Assembly (NCBI GenBank): GCA_031769625.1 | Contig: JAUIMM010000113.1 | Span: 15,100,501-15,164,500, forward strand | Origin: Taudactylus pleione | Taxonomy: Eukaryota > Chordata > Amphibia > Anura > Myobatrachidae | Direction of reading: 5' to 3' | Length of the DNA stretch: 64,000 bases | Part shown: positions 31,714-41,716 of the stretch, piece after piece | How the letters are laid out: every line of letters begins with the position of its first letter | How positions within the stretch are numbered: position 1 is the stretch's first letter | Program-made: the position numbers and the translations under genes | Notes under the pieces: model-generated | The model's database searches: none | Told to the model about the DNA's origin: nothing | What the model saw: the letters and a program-made list of their open reading frames with translations, nothing else

Positions 31714-31908
31714 CTCTAACTGAATATGGCCCATTGTCAAGGAGGCTCCTTGAAATTGTAGCAATCTTCCTCACTCCCTGAAAAGTCCAGCAATCTCCCT
31801 GATTGCACCTTACCTCCATTATGAAGCTATTATTTATAAAAAACAGAGATATATACATTCAAATGGGATCATTAGTATAATTTCCCAGCATTGGTTATAA
31901 GGCACAAT

Positions 31909-32461
31909 GGGGTTGATGTATGATAGCGGCACTTAACGTGCCGCTATACCGCTTCCTGCTTCACCTCTTTACCGAGGCGAAGCAGGAAGCACATCCGATG
32001 AGATGTAAGAACATCTCATCAGCCGGAGAAGGGGAGCGTTAACTCCCCCCTCCGGCGCTACCCGCTAGAGACAGCAGCGCATCAGCCTAGTGCTGATGCG
32101 CTGTGTGTCTGTCCTGGCCGGCTCCACTGAGTATGCGCGGAATCTCGCAAGTATCGCGAGATCCCGCATGCAACCCTGGAGCCGGCAGCAGCCCCAGCAG
32201 GGACAGCACTGTCCCTGCTGTGGGGATAGGCTAGCGCCAGGCTGTAGCTGTCGGTAACGACAGCTACAGCCGGCCGAAGTCATGCGGTATGACCGTTCGT
32301 ACATGGCCCTGCCATCTTGTAGATAGCAGCGTCGATAATGACAGGGGCGCATAGCGCCCCTGTCATTTACCGCCCAGATACCCGATCATACATCGGGTAG
32401 AAGCGGTATCAGAGCACATAACGTGCGCTGATACCGCTTCTAGGCTTCGCACATCTACCCC
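31909..32461. mobile_element. Hairpin-chain MITE (553 bp)
   Basis: Ends GGGGTTGATGTATGA and, inverted, GGGGTAGATGTGCGA; target duplication AAT on both sides. At least eleven successive inverted repeats fill it: 31924/31938, 31951/31979, 31997/32011, 32022/32050, 32075/32092, 32117/32177 (with 32142/32156 inside), 32195/32209, 32240/32258, 32338/32354, 32379/32392 and 32398/32428 (arm starts). Stems run 7-15 bp and most are perfect. No coding capacity. Confidence 0.85.
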
Positions 32462-33180
32462 AATGATCCCTATGGCTACATGTATTTTCTGAAAAGTATT
32501 AGTGTGATTTCATCAATAAGTAGATCTTACTAACTGCTTTTGGGCTCATTTACATTTGGCTATAAGTCACTCTTATGACACGCCTCTCAGATGTAGCACT
32601 GCACATGCCCAGTTGCCCACTTTAATGCGCTCTTATAGTTGTTGCTTCCACAATCTCCTTGAAATGCTTTTTCAAAGTAGGCAAGTATGCTGCAAATATA
32701 CAAACTTTATGGTGTTTCTGCAGACAAGAAGGGCACAATTCTCCTTCACCATTTAGTATCAATATAGGTGAGATTGGGTGCCAGACAGGTCTGATTAATT
32801 AGCATACGGAATGCCTGCAGTTTTTGCACGCTGCATATCTGTATAATAAAATAACTAACTGCACAGAAGCCCCTTACATAACCTGTATCTCCTATGTGTC
32901 CTGATTTATATATTCTGGAAATCATAGTTACACTGTGGAAGCCAGCCTCTATCACATGCGAGCCTTTTCCTTCTCAATGTTTTTTTTATGTGATATGCAA
33001 ATACTGAAGAATGGCTGTCAAAATGACAGTGATATGAAAAACAGAGTGGGCTTGACATTACGGTTTATACAAGAGATACTGATGAAGCATTCGTCACAAT
33101 ACTACACATATGTCTGACCCGCAGGACATGTGTGCATGTAGCTGTTGTAGTAAAGTTGTTAACAAAAAAAAATACAAAAA
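32462..33180. other. Ordinary A/T-rich sequence upstream of the candidate promoter
   Basis: No repeats or frames of note. An A-run at 33163-33184 immediately precedes the GC-rich leader. Confidence 0.45.
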
Positions 33181-33194
33181 AAAAGGAAGGTAGG

Positions 33195-33324
33195 GAGCTA
33201 GTCATGCTCGCGCTACCCGGGACAGAGGGGCGGGGTGCGGCAGGGGAGGGAGAGCAGTGTAGCAGCAGCACTGAGGGAGGGCTGTGTGCAGTGTGCGCTA
33301 CTGCCCGGGACATTAGCCGAGACC
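33195..33324 (+). promoter_or_regulatory. GC-rich promoter/5' leader of a candidate host gene
   Basis: The composition changes sharply to GC-rich with CpGs, including a GC box GGGGCGGGGT at 33227-33236, and lacks repeat signatures. It ends at an ATG in strong Kozak context. The start of transcription cannot be fixed from sequence. Confidence 0.45.
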
Positions 33325-33343
33325 ATGGATAGTTCTGAGCAAG
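33325..33343 (+). CDS. Candidate first coding exon of an unidentified host gene (partial)
   Basis: GAGACCATGG gives a near-ideal vertebrate start context (A at -3, G at +4). Six codons, MDSSEQ, and one base of the seventh follow before AAG|GTGAGT, a consensus splice donor at 33344, so the exon ends in phase 1. Its GC-rich leader with a GC box stands out from the repeat-derived surroundings. The gene is not recognisable from six residues and I found no second exon in the following 30 kb; if real, everything to the right is first intron. It could be a chance ATG/donor pair in a CpG-rich repeat. Confidence 0.5.
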
Positions 33344-33805
33344 GTGAGTGCTCCCAGCCTAGTGCCTGCCCACTACCAGTAAATTATTTGCAGCCTGCTT
33401 TACTGTAACTTCCTTCCATTGGATACATTGTATCACTCTGCTGTGTAATACGCAGCACACTCTATAATGTAATACTGTACTTTTCATGTTGGTTTGTTTT
33501 GCTTTGTATACACTGTAGTGTATTATATACCCTGGAGTGTTTGTCTATGCAGTTAATTACAACATGACTGAGCTGAGGTCTTCCCTTTTTATCTCTGGTG
33601 TAATCAGCCAAAGTTAGTTTATCTACAAGAAAACATGTTGATTTAGCGCAGTGACATTGTTCTCTCCCTGTTGGTGTGCCTGTCTGTTCTCCCCCAGATT
33701 ATTTTATGTTTCTCTTAACCCCTCCTGTGTTGTCTGCCTCCCTCATCCATTCCCTCCAGCAGCAGTGTGTGCCTGTACTGACAGCTGGGACGGGGCTGGC
33801 TCTGT

Positions 33806-33808
<3 letters not shown>
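33344..33808 (+). other. Start of the presumed first intron
   Basis: It begins GTGAGTGCTC at the donor. Unremarkable non-repetitive sequence up to the TA microsatellite. Confidence 0.4.

Positions 33809-33855
<47 letters not shown>
33809..33855. repeat. (TA)n microsatellite
   Basis: About 23 uninterrupted AT/TA dinucleotides. Confidence 0.97.
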
Positions 33856-33856
<1 letters not shown>

Positions 33857-33916
33857 TGTACAATGTGTGTGGAGCTGGATGGCTGTATTTATGTCCAGGA
33901 TTTTCACTGGATTTAA

Positions 33917-34228
33917 GGTTCATACACACGTAAAGATTTTCTGTCCAACCATCCAACTAGTTGATTGGTTGGAATGAAAACCTGGTAAGGGATGAAAGTA
34001 AATGACAATCAGCAATTTGCTCCCAAACGCCGGAAAATGGGCAAAAACTGTTGTTTGAACAAATTGTTTAGATCAAACATTTAACAAACTTGTCTGACCG
34101 ACCATTTTCATCTGTTTTCTGGCATTTAGGAGCAAATTGCTGATCATCATTTACTCCCATACATTACCAGATTTTCATTCCAATCAATCACCTAGTTGGA
34201 TAGAAAATCTTTACGTGTGTACCCAGCC
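33917..34228. mobile_element. TTAA-target MITE, copy A (312 bp)
   Basis: Ends GGTTCATACACACGTAAAGA and, inverted, GGCTGGGTACACACGTAAAG. TTAA at 33913-33916 and 34229-34232. The interior arms pair over most of the length (AGCAATTTGCTCC/GGAGCAAATTGCT). Confidence 0.8.
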
Positions 34229-34232
34229 TTAA

Positions 34233-34558
34233 GGTGCCCACACACTAGGCGTTCAGGTCACGATCCGATATCGTGTCTGATTTCTCCCTCTGCAGTCGTG
34301 GGCACGATTTGGTGTTAAAAACAATCCAAATTGGCCCACGATCTATCGTACATTCTATACTATTCCAGTGCATCGTGATAAGATTTTCAGATCTTGCCTG
34401 CAGCAGGCAAGATCTGAAGATGCGATGTACGACCAGCGGGTACGTGCATTGTAATCGTGAGTAGATACTCACGATTATGACATATTTTACACGATCTGTC
34501 GTCCCGATGCGTTGGAATCGGGCTGATCGTGTAAAATATTGCCTAGTGTGTGGGCACC
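34233..34558. mobile_element. TTAA-target MITE, copy B (326 bp)
   Basis: Ends GGTGCCCACACACTAGGC and its exact inverted copy. TTAA at 34229-34232 (shared with copy A) and 34559-34562. The interior holds inverted stretches such as CTGCAGCAGGCAAGATCTGA near 34400. Confidence 0.85.
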
Positions 34559-34562
34559 TTAA

Positions 34563-35308
34563 GAAACAAACTCTTAAGCATTTGCTGTTGAAATTGAGTC
34601 AAGATAGACCAATAGCTGGGGGTATAACATCTTGAAAGGGACTTACAAGAGGCCGATTCGCATTGCTTAACATATGTGACTGTAAAAAATAACCTGTCTA
34701 ATAAAAGACTTTCAGCAAATCTTTCATATTTTGCATTACAATATCCAGAATTCTTATTGAGTAATCTGATATTTATTGTATGCCAGCAGCAGAAAAGTCT
34801 CCATATTCATGTCTTGATTTGGTTACTTCTGCTGCTTACAATGCTAGCATCCAAAATGACGGAACTCTATGACTAATTCACCTGGAATTTCAAAATGGGT
34901 CTTGGGCTATTTCCAATCTATTCGCAACACAATCTCCCACTGTCATTGTCTTTTACAATGTTGTTTGTTATTATTTAATCACAACGTGAATTTTTCCGGA
35001 TAGATGTAATTTTCGTGGTGCGCGTGGCATTTGTATGTCCAAACAAAATGTGCTGTATAGGGGTGTGTGACATATGTTAGGGCACGGGCTCAGAAAAAAA
35101 ATAGTTGGGTACAATATATGGAATTTAGTGTTTTCTTTTTTTTCTAAATTCCTTTTTGAGCAGCAAGAGCCATTATAATAAAGGAGATAATGTATGTTGG
35201 AAGCATGGTAAACATCAGTCCTGTCATTTTGAAGATAATTTATTCAATTATATGACTTACTATGAAGATGGGGACTACTCTAAATTAAATATTTGTAAGT
35301 TGTGTGTA

Positions 35309-35311
<3 letters not shown>
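34563..35311. other. Ordinary A/T-rich sequence
   Basis: No gene or repeat recognised. Confidence 0.45.

Positions 35312-35341
<30 letters not shown>
35312..35341. repeat. (AT)n microsatellite
   Basis: About 15 AT dinucleotides. Confidence 0.95.
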
Positions 35342-35344
<3 letters not shown>

Positions 35345-35619
35345 GTCTCAGTTTTCAAACGTGTGCTTATGTATATTGGCTACACAACAGCTGGTTGTTG
35401 ATCACTGTCACTAAAAGGATTATCTGGGATTACCTGGAACCTTTCCCTGCTTCTGCTCTGAAAATGGCTATCATTTACATAAGGTGCACTCGTCAACGCA
35501 CAGTGGGCAAAGCAGCCATTTTGTGGGCCTATTCTCATTCATGGTAATATAGTATCCCTCTTAAGATCACACCCATATATAACAACACCGTTGTAACAAC
35601 CAGGTATTATCTACACATA

Positions 35620-36213
35620 GGGCCTGATTCAGAGCCGCTCGTAAGCGGCCGCTCGTTCGCTCCGAGCGATGTTCGCATATCCGCGTATGGGTTTTAGTAC
35701 GCATGCGCGAACCAGTCAGTGCGGCCGAAAATCGTGTGCTCGCAAAATAGCGAATGCCTGCTAATTTGAGTGACAGGATGAGGCGTTTGTGGGTGGTAAC
35801 AGGGGAAGGTGCTTGAAAACGGGGAGTGGAGATCCGAACGCAGGCGTGCCAAACGGTCAAAACGGGCGTTTTAAGGGTGTGCATAATTAACAAAGCAGCG
35901 TCATCGACCACGTCAGTTGGTTGTTTCTTAGCCTGAACTGTTCGCATGATTGCGGTAGGAAAATCCAACCACAAGCACTGCAAGCAGTTCATACGCCTTT
36001 CGGTGTACTCGATTAATCTAATAAATAGCGGAGATGACGTATGATGCGAGCGGCCAGGGGGCGTTTTTTACAAAAAAAACGTCCGCATGTTTTGTTCGCT
36101 CGGTCAGACATAGAGGCGTCAACAGACCGCAAAGAGCGAACGGTCAATTTAAATAGCCAGCCCCTTTTTCTGGACGAGCGAGCGCAAACAGCGTGCGGCT
36201 CTGAATCAGGGCC
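35620..36213. mobile_element. Harbinger-type MITE (594 bp)
   Basis: Ends GGGCCTGATTCAGAGCCG and, inverted, GGCCCTGATTCAGAGCCGC; target duplication ATA (35617-35619 and 36214-36216). Its first 50 bases, with AAGCGGCCGCTCG, match the end of the Harbinger relic at 18.38 kb, making it the copy closest to that source type. Confidence 0.85.
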
Positions 36214-36216
36214 ATA

Positions 36217-37571
36217 GTGTGTTACAATGTGGTAATACCTCAATGTTGTTCTTTACAATGCTGCCCCAGATACAGTATTACACTAGTTTTGGCCTGTCTT
36301 TGAATATATATATAATTATAAATTACAGCGAGGACCTACTGGTTCTGTGCTACTGTAACATGGATGGGTTACCCAGACGGGGTTACCTCGCTTGTTTTTG
36401 CTCTCAGCCCATGTAGGTACAAGCAAAGTCAAACAAGATTTCTATACCAAAATGGCTGGAAATCTGTGCATCTGTAGATCGCTAATTGGATCTGCCCCAT
36501 ACAAATTTCCTACAATTTGATAGCTTTGAAAGCAAAAATGTGTGCTATTAAAAAGGTAGTTATTTATCTTTCCCAGATAAGTACATTTCTATTTGCTCTC
36601 ACTCTGGCTATTAACGCTGAAGGTTTTACTCTTTCCGGGCTAATTAGCATACACTTTACAAATAGCAGTGTGGAGCTTAAAATCAGCTGACCCTAATGCT
36701 TGAGTGTTTTTCCCTTTGTAGCTGGGAACGTTTGGGATGTTACTGAAGTGGATGCATGCTGAACATTTTTGGACAGACACTAAGTGACCACAGAGCATTC
36801 ATGCCTCTCTTTATTATCATCTTATATTTAGAGGAGGCCACAGGGGGACCGCAGCACCAAAGTGCATAAACAGATAGTTAGGGTGGCCACATTTGTTCTG
36901 TAAAATAGGATGGTTGGGGAGAAGAGGGGTTAGGACTAGGGGTGTGACCAAAACCGTACTTTATATACCAGATCCCCCCTCATGCCCCTTTATATTCCTC
37001 AGAGCCCAAAATGCCCTTATATGCCAGCCCAGAGCCCATGCATAGCCATTTATGCCAGCCCAGAAACCCCTTCTGCTCATTTATATACCATTACTGAGTC
37101 CCTCATGCCCCATTATATTTAGAGCCCCCTTAGTCATGCCCTTTTATCTGCCAGCCTCAGAACCCCCTTAGTTATGCGCCTTATGTCAGCCCGAGAGCCG
37201 CCTTAGTCATGTCCCTTTATTTGCCTGCCTGTCAGATCCCACTGTCATGCCCTTTCATATGCCAGCCTCTGAGCCCCTCGATAAGCGAGCCTACCCCTCA
37301 GGCCTGACGCACATTTCATTTCAATGCCCAGACTGGTATAAATAGGGTTTCGGGTACATATACACATTGGGTCAACAACAGCAGACATTGGGGGAGGGCA
37401 GTTGGCCTTGGGAGCTTACACTTCAGCTCTGGTAGCACGCACAGGGTAACATATGGGCATAGTCACTGGTAAGGAGGTAACATATGGGCATAGTCACTGG
37501 TAAGATGTAGTCAGATGGCGATCCTCCCTCTGGGTCCACCTCTGAGGCTTTGGCAGATACTCTTATCTCCT
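36217..37571. other. Mostly unique sequence; degenerate repeats at 36950-37290
   Basis: 36217-36900 shows nothing. From 36950 to 37290 units with CATGCCCCTTTATATGCCAG and CCCAGAGCCCC recur about every 40-45 bp. A direct repeat of GGTAACATATGGGCATAGTC occurs at about 37446 and 37484. Confidence 0.5.
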
Positions 37572-38044
37572 CCGCACACTATGCGCTCGCAAACGGGTCG
37601 ATGGTGGCCCAGTGTGCATGCGCGAGACCCGGATAGCGACGGGCAAACCGTCACTCCGGGTCTCGTACCAAAGGGGGCTGTCAATGTTGGGTGACAGCAC
37701 GCCCCCTTTGGTGGGTGGGCCGGGGGAGTGGCTGCCCAAACGGAGGCGTTCCCATGTGAACACCTCCGTTAGGGGGCGGCCCCACTGACATCACGAGTGA
37801 TGTCAGTGGGAGAGATTTCGGCTCTGGGAGAGCCGAAATCCCTCTGGGGCTTGCGGCAACGAGACCCTACCACAAGGGTCTCATCGCAAGCCCGATGGTA
37901 GCGATGGTCTTGACCATCGCGACCATCTTCCTGGCCGCTCGCTATAGCTGTGGGTGGTCACCCACAGCTATGCGAGCGGCCAGGAGGCCGCTCTAAAAAA
38001 CAAGAAGGCCGGCCCTGATTCAGAGTGAGCTCTGAATCGGGGCC
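37572..38044. mobile_element. Harbinger-type MITE, left end missing
   Basis: The right end, inverted, is GGCCCCGATTCAGAGCTC. The interior has CTTGACCATCGCGACCATC, GTGGGTGGTCACCCACAGC and GCGAGCGGCCAGGAGG, almost the same as the copy in DIRS gag (13601-14107). The left terminal repeat is not present at about 37572. Confidence 0.75.
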
Positions 38045-38792
38045 TCTGTATGTACAGGGAATAGCCCAGTCTCAGTGTTATGTCTCCAGATGGCAAGAAA
38101 TACTCTCTTAGACTTTCAAAGCCAGAGGTGAGTCTTACTGTGTTTGAGCAGTCCCAGTGTGTTGTCAAAACTGGTGACTGTGTGAGACGGAGCTCCTCCG
38201 CTCTGACTCCAGACATTCACTCTTAGGGCTATATCACCGGGGAAAAACTGGCTTTTTTTGCCATGTAGTATTTTTAATAATGCATGAAAACTGATGGTCC
38301 TTTCAGATGGCACGGACATGGCACGTTTGCCGTGTTACGGCCGGGAATACCCACTGACAAAGTTGGCTGCCGTGTACATGGCGTCACTGCAAGTCAGTGA
38401 GGCAAAAATTCCAATCTTTCCTTTTACATACACACTTTTTATTTTTACCTTTAACCCCCCATAACTCCATCTGCTGCTGCTGCGCATGCCTGCTACTTTA
38501 AAAAAAAACAAAACGACAGGATTAAAAACGGCTTAAATCCGCTGCGTGTTAAAAGTACTGATTGCCGGAAAAAAATCATCCGGCTTTGGACGTTTTTTTG
38601 ATTGCCGGTCAAAACCAGGCGTGTGTGAAATAGCCCTTACACTGCACACACAGGCTGAGCCTCTGTCTGGACTCAAAGCTCCACCTCACACAGTCACTGG
38701 CGGCACTTCACCAGTAAAATACAAGTAAAATGATACTTCTCAAATCCGCAGACCTAATATTGGACAATCTGTCTCCCGTATTGAATCAACAC
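38045..38792. other. No gene recognised
   Basis: GGAGCTCC, CACACAGTCACTGG and AGTGTGTGAG-like words repeat in both orientations (38165-38200 and 38680-38700), suggesting the two ends of an old palindromic element (about 38050-38730). Confidence 0.4.
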
Positions 38793-38795
38793 TTA

Positions 38796-38966
38796 GGGGT
38801 ATATTTACTAAAGTGCAAGTTTTTAGAAGTGGAGATGTTGCCCATAGCAACCAATCAGATTCTAGCTATTATCTTCTAGAAGGTGCTAGATAAATGTTAA
38901 GTAGAATCTGGTTGCTATGGGCAACATCTCCACTTCTAAAAAAACGCACTTCAGTAAATATACCCC
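38796..38966. mobile_element. Palindromic MITE, TTA target (171 bp)
   Basis: Ends GGGGTATATTTACTAAAGTG and, inverted, GGGGTATATTTACTGAAGTG; target duplication TTA (38793-38795 and 38967-38969). The arms continue through TAGAAGTGGAGATGTTGCCC and the CCATAGCAACCA box. Confidence 0.9.
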
Positions 38967-38969
38967 TTA

Positions 38970-39350
38970 GGGCGGGATGTACTAACATTGCACGGTACAT
39001 CCCGCCATGCATCACATCCCTACTGATTGAATTTGCACTAACATATGCGATCAGTACCGCAATGGACAGTTCTTCTGATGAGAGCTATCTTTTGCGATCA
39101 GCTCTGCGCCTTGGACTTCCGGGTTTATGACCCGGGAGTCCATCTGCACATGCGCTGAGTGACGCGGCGGCCGTGGGGCATGCTGGGAGGGATCCGATCG
39201 GATTCATCATAACTGAGCGATGCGGTAGAAGCCCTTAGGTTTCTATAGGAGCCCCGGCGGCTAGCCAATAGTACATATTGTAAATGCGGTAAAACACCGA
39301 AAACTGGGTTTTTATCGCATTTTCCATTTAGTACATGCCGGCCTCAATGT
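38970..39350. repeat. MITE directly abutting the previous one
   Basis: It starts GGGCGGGATGTACTAACATT right after the TTA. A facing stretch, inverted GGCCGGCATGTACTAAATGG, ends near 39350. The interior has GCGATCAGTACCGC and TTGCGATCAGC in facing order. The right flank does not clearly repeat TTA. Confidence 0.6.
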
Positions 39351-40262
39351 TCACTCTAGGTGCAGGATGCTGATCAGTGAGGATGGCTTATTTAAATTTT
39401 GAAGGGCAAAATTTTATACGTGATGTATCGCTACTGTAGCTATAGCGATACATCACGTCTAAAATTTTATCTGATCAGTAGAGTGAACCCTAAACACCGG
39501 ACCTAGAATGTTTCTTTAAAATCCGGGACGATCCTGTGTTATACAGGATGAGTAACAACCCTAGAAACACGCCATATATAGTGTTCACTTTTTTTGGGTA
39601 GGGTTAATATTTGGGATGCGACAAATTGCGTCGCTAAAGATGAAATACAGTTGTGGTACTATATGTAATCTTTTAACTTTTCTATTCAACTTTTTCTTTA
39701 ATTCATAAGTATGTAATGTATATTTGTGTTTTTCCCATAAGATGATATGAGAAGTCAATTAAGCAATTTTTTTTTTTATTAATGTAAGCAGTTTTCATTA
39801 GTGTTCCTGCTAGGTTGTTTTAGTGGGGTGCCGCGTCCTGCCTGATTTTAAAGGGGCAAAATGTGCCCTGCCCTTTTAGTGGCGCCCCGCAAAAACTGCC
39901 TGCTCTGTGCCTTCCCCACCTACGGGCCACAGTGTGTCGCGGGTGGTAAAAGATGCGGTGACTGGTCTCCGTCGGGTGACTAGATACCGTGCAAATGCGC
40001 ATAGCATCTTTACACCGTGAGGGGAGAGGTGGGGGAAGCCACCCCACAGCCTTTGCTACTGGCTAGCAGGGTGCCTATAACAGTACCTGCCTCAGGACGC
40101 CCATTCAGCGATGCACTTACCAGTACCGCCAACCCCACCGTTTTGGACAACGTCATGTGCGTGACATCATGACGTTGCACGTTCAGGGGGTGGGGACTGC
40201 ATTTGTTCCCTGTTTCGGCCCTGCCACCAACAAATGTGATGCCACACACTACTGACCACAAT
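39351..40262. other. No gene; one short palindrome
   Basis: TAAAATTTTA-type arms with GATGTATCGCTA at 39408-39465 form a palindrome (CGTGATGTATCGCTA/TAGCGATACATCACG). The remainder is ordinary or repeat-derived sequence. Confidence 0.5.
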
Positions 40263-40266
40263 TTAT

Positions 40267-40268
40267 AA

Positions 40269-40310
<42 letters not shown>

Positions 40311-40640
40311 CCTTTATTTATATGGCGCCACAAGTGTTCCGCAGCGCTTTACATAGTACATAGAACTAATAAGTGAACAAGAAACAAGTAACTTACAGTA
40401 CATTACAGTGCAGGACAAGGACACAACTTATATACATTGCTGAAATAGTGATTAAAGCACTCACAATAAGCTGCCGGGAGTTGGCAGTCACGTGTTAGGT
40501 GCCCTAATGGGGAGTAGAAGAAAATGTAAAGAGAAGCACATGAGGGAAGAGGTCCCTGCTCATGAGAGCTTATATGCCAGCAAACATAATAATAAGCCTA
40601 CAATAAAGGCTAAGCATCTGTCACAAGGTGCTGAACAAAA
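40267..40640. repeat. Interspersed repeat with (ATT)n tail, copy 1
   Basis: A (TTA)n run at 40267-40310 leads into CCTTTATTTATATGGCGCCA and TTCCGCAGCGCTTTACATAG, later GCTCATGAGAGCTTATA. The same sequence, including the TTA run, recurs at 55311-55760. A dispersed family with a microsatellite at one end suggests a non-LTR retroelement tail, but I cannot name the family. Confidence 0.7.
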
Positions 40641-40878
40641 AAAGTACAACAAAGTTATATATCACATGCTGTCCCCGGGTGGTCGGTGCCCATTCTCACA
40701 CTGGCACCACACAGTGTATTTAGTGTCATGGTCCATAATGGTGTAGGCAATTTCTTATGTGTCATGGAATCATTGTGCTGTATACATTAGGTGCACAATA
40801 TCAGAAGCACGCACAAAAAAGTGTATTGAAAATGTATTGGGTGTTCCAGGACGGTGATAGGGAGATGGCTTAGTGGAC
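40641..40878. other. No gene recognised
   Basis: Short spacer between repeats. Confidence 0.4.
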
Positions 40879-40881
40879 TTG

Positions 40882-41328
40882 GGGACTGATTCAGAGCCTG
40901 GGGCTAATGTGATCGCAGCTGCAATTTCGTACGCAATGCAGCAGTGAAAATATGCTAATGTTTGCAAAGATCACCCGAGCATAAAGACGCACACACCTAC
41001 CTGCATAAATATCAGTAACATCGGCGGCCATCTTACCCTGCCGCAGCCTTGGGAGCTTTCCTGACACACAGAGCTGTCTGTGCACTTGCACTGGCTAATT
41101 TATGCACGCCGATGTAACGGCATTTATATGGACAGACATGCCTGCGTTTTTCAGACCATCGCTCGTTACCACCCCAAAAAGCTGACAACCTGCCGCTCAC
41201 TCCGCAATGGATTCCTATGTGTGTCCGATCGATGTGCACGCGCTGTGCAGGTTAAATGCATGAGCGATGGCAAACAATCGCTTGATCGTTTGCGTAATCA
41301 CCTTTGCGTCCATCTCTGAATCAGGCCC
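40882..41328. mobile_element. Harbinger-type MITE, diverged (447 bp)
   Basis: Ends GGGACTGATTCAGAGCCTGG and, inverted, GGGCCTGATTCAGAGATGG; target duplication TTG (40879-40881 and 41329-41331). The interior differs from the other copies. Confidence 0.75.
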
Positions 41329-41444
41329 TTGGTCCGTCTTGTGGGTGTGTTATAGGAGTGTTTTGGGTATGTGGCTAAACTGGTAGCCTACACAGGTGCT
41401 TAACTGCTCACATAGGAGGCCATATTCAGGTGTATTGGCCATAG

Positions 41445-41708
41445 TAGGGATGGCCATCGAACACCGATGGTGGAGAATCGATGGCACAGAGCCACGCCAT
41501 CTTTTTTTTTTTCTTCCCTGATGCCAAGGCATGGAGCCTAGCTCTGTCCCCCAATATGACCAGTGAAGTCCTGCCCCAACCTCTGATTGGCCCGGTGAGT
41601 AATAGAACAGGGATGGCCATCGTTGGAGAGAAACCATCAATAGTTTTATACCACCAAGATTAATCACCAATGGTAACATCAATGGTTAACCCACAATGGC
41701 CATCCCTA
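41445..41708. mobile_element. hAT MITE with perfect 8-bp duplication (264 bp)
   Basis: Ends TAGGGATGGCCATCG and, inverted, TAGGGATGGCCATTG; target duplication GGCCATAG at 41437-41444 and 41709-41716. Confidence 0.85.
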
Positions 41709-41716
41709 GGCCATAG

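Larger units (their letters stand above)
30148..31732. mobile_element. ATTCAATT-type MITE carrying two nested MITEs
   Basis: The left end is GGGGGGTATTCAATT and the right end, inverted, GGGCCATATTCAGTT; target duplication ATT (30145-30147 and 31733-31735). Homologous interior segments (CTGACATGGGGG, CCCGATTTGG, GCTGAAGGTA) recur in the copy at 52946-53816. A Harbinger-type MITE (30678-31196) and a hAT MITE (31529-31713) lie within it. Confidence 0.75.

Noticed and set aside
33651..33977. Frames with long Tyr-Ile runs
   Set aside because: Translation of the (TA)n microsatellite.
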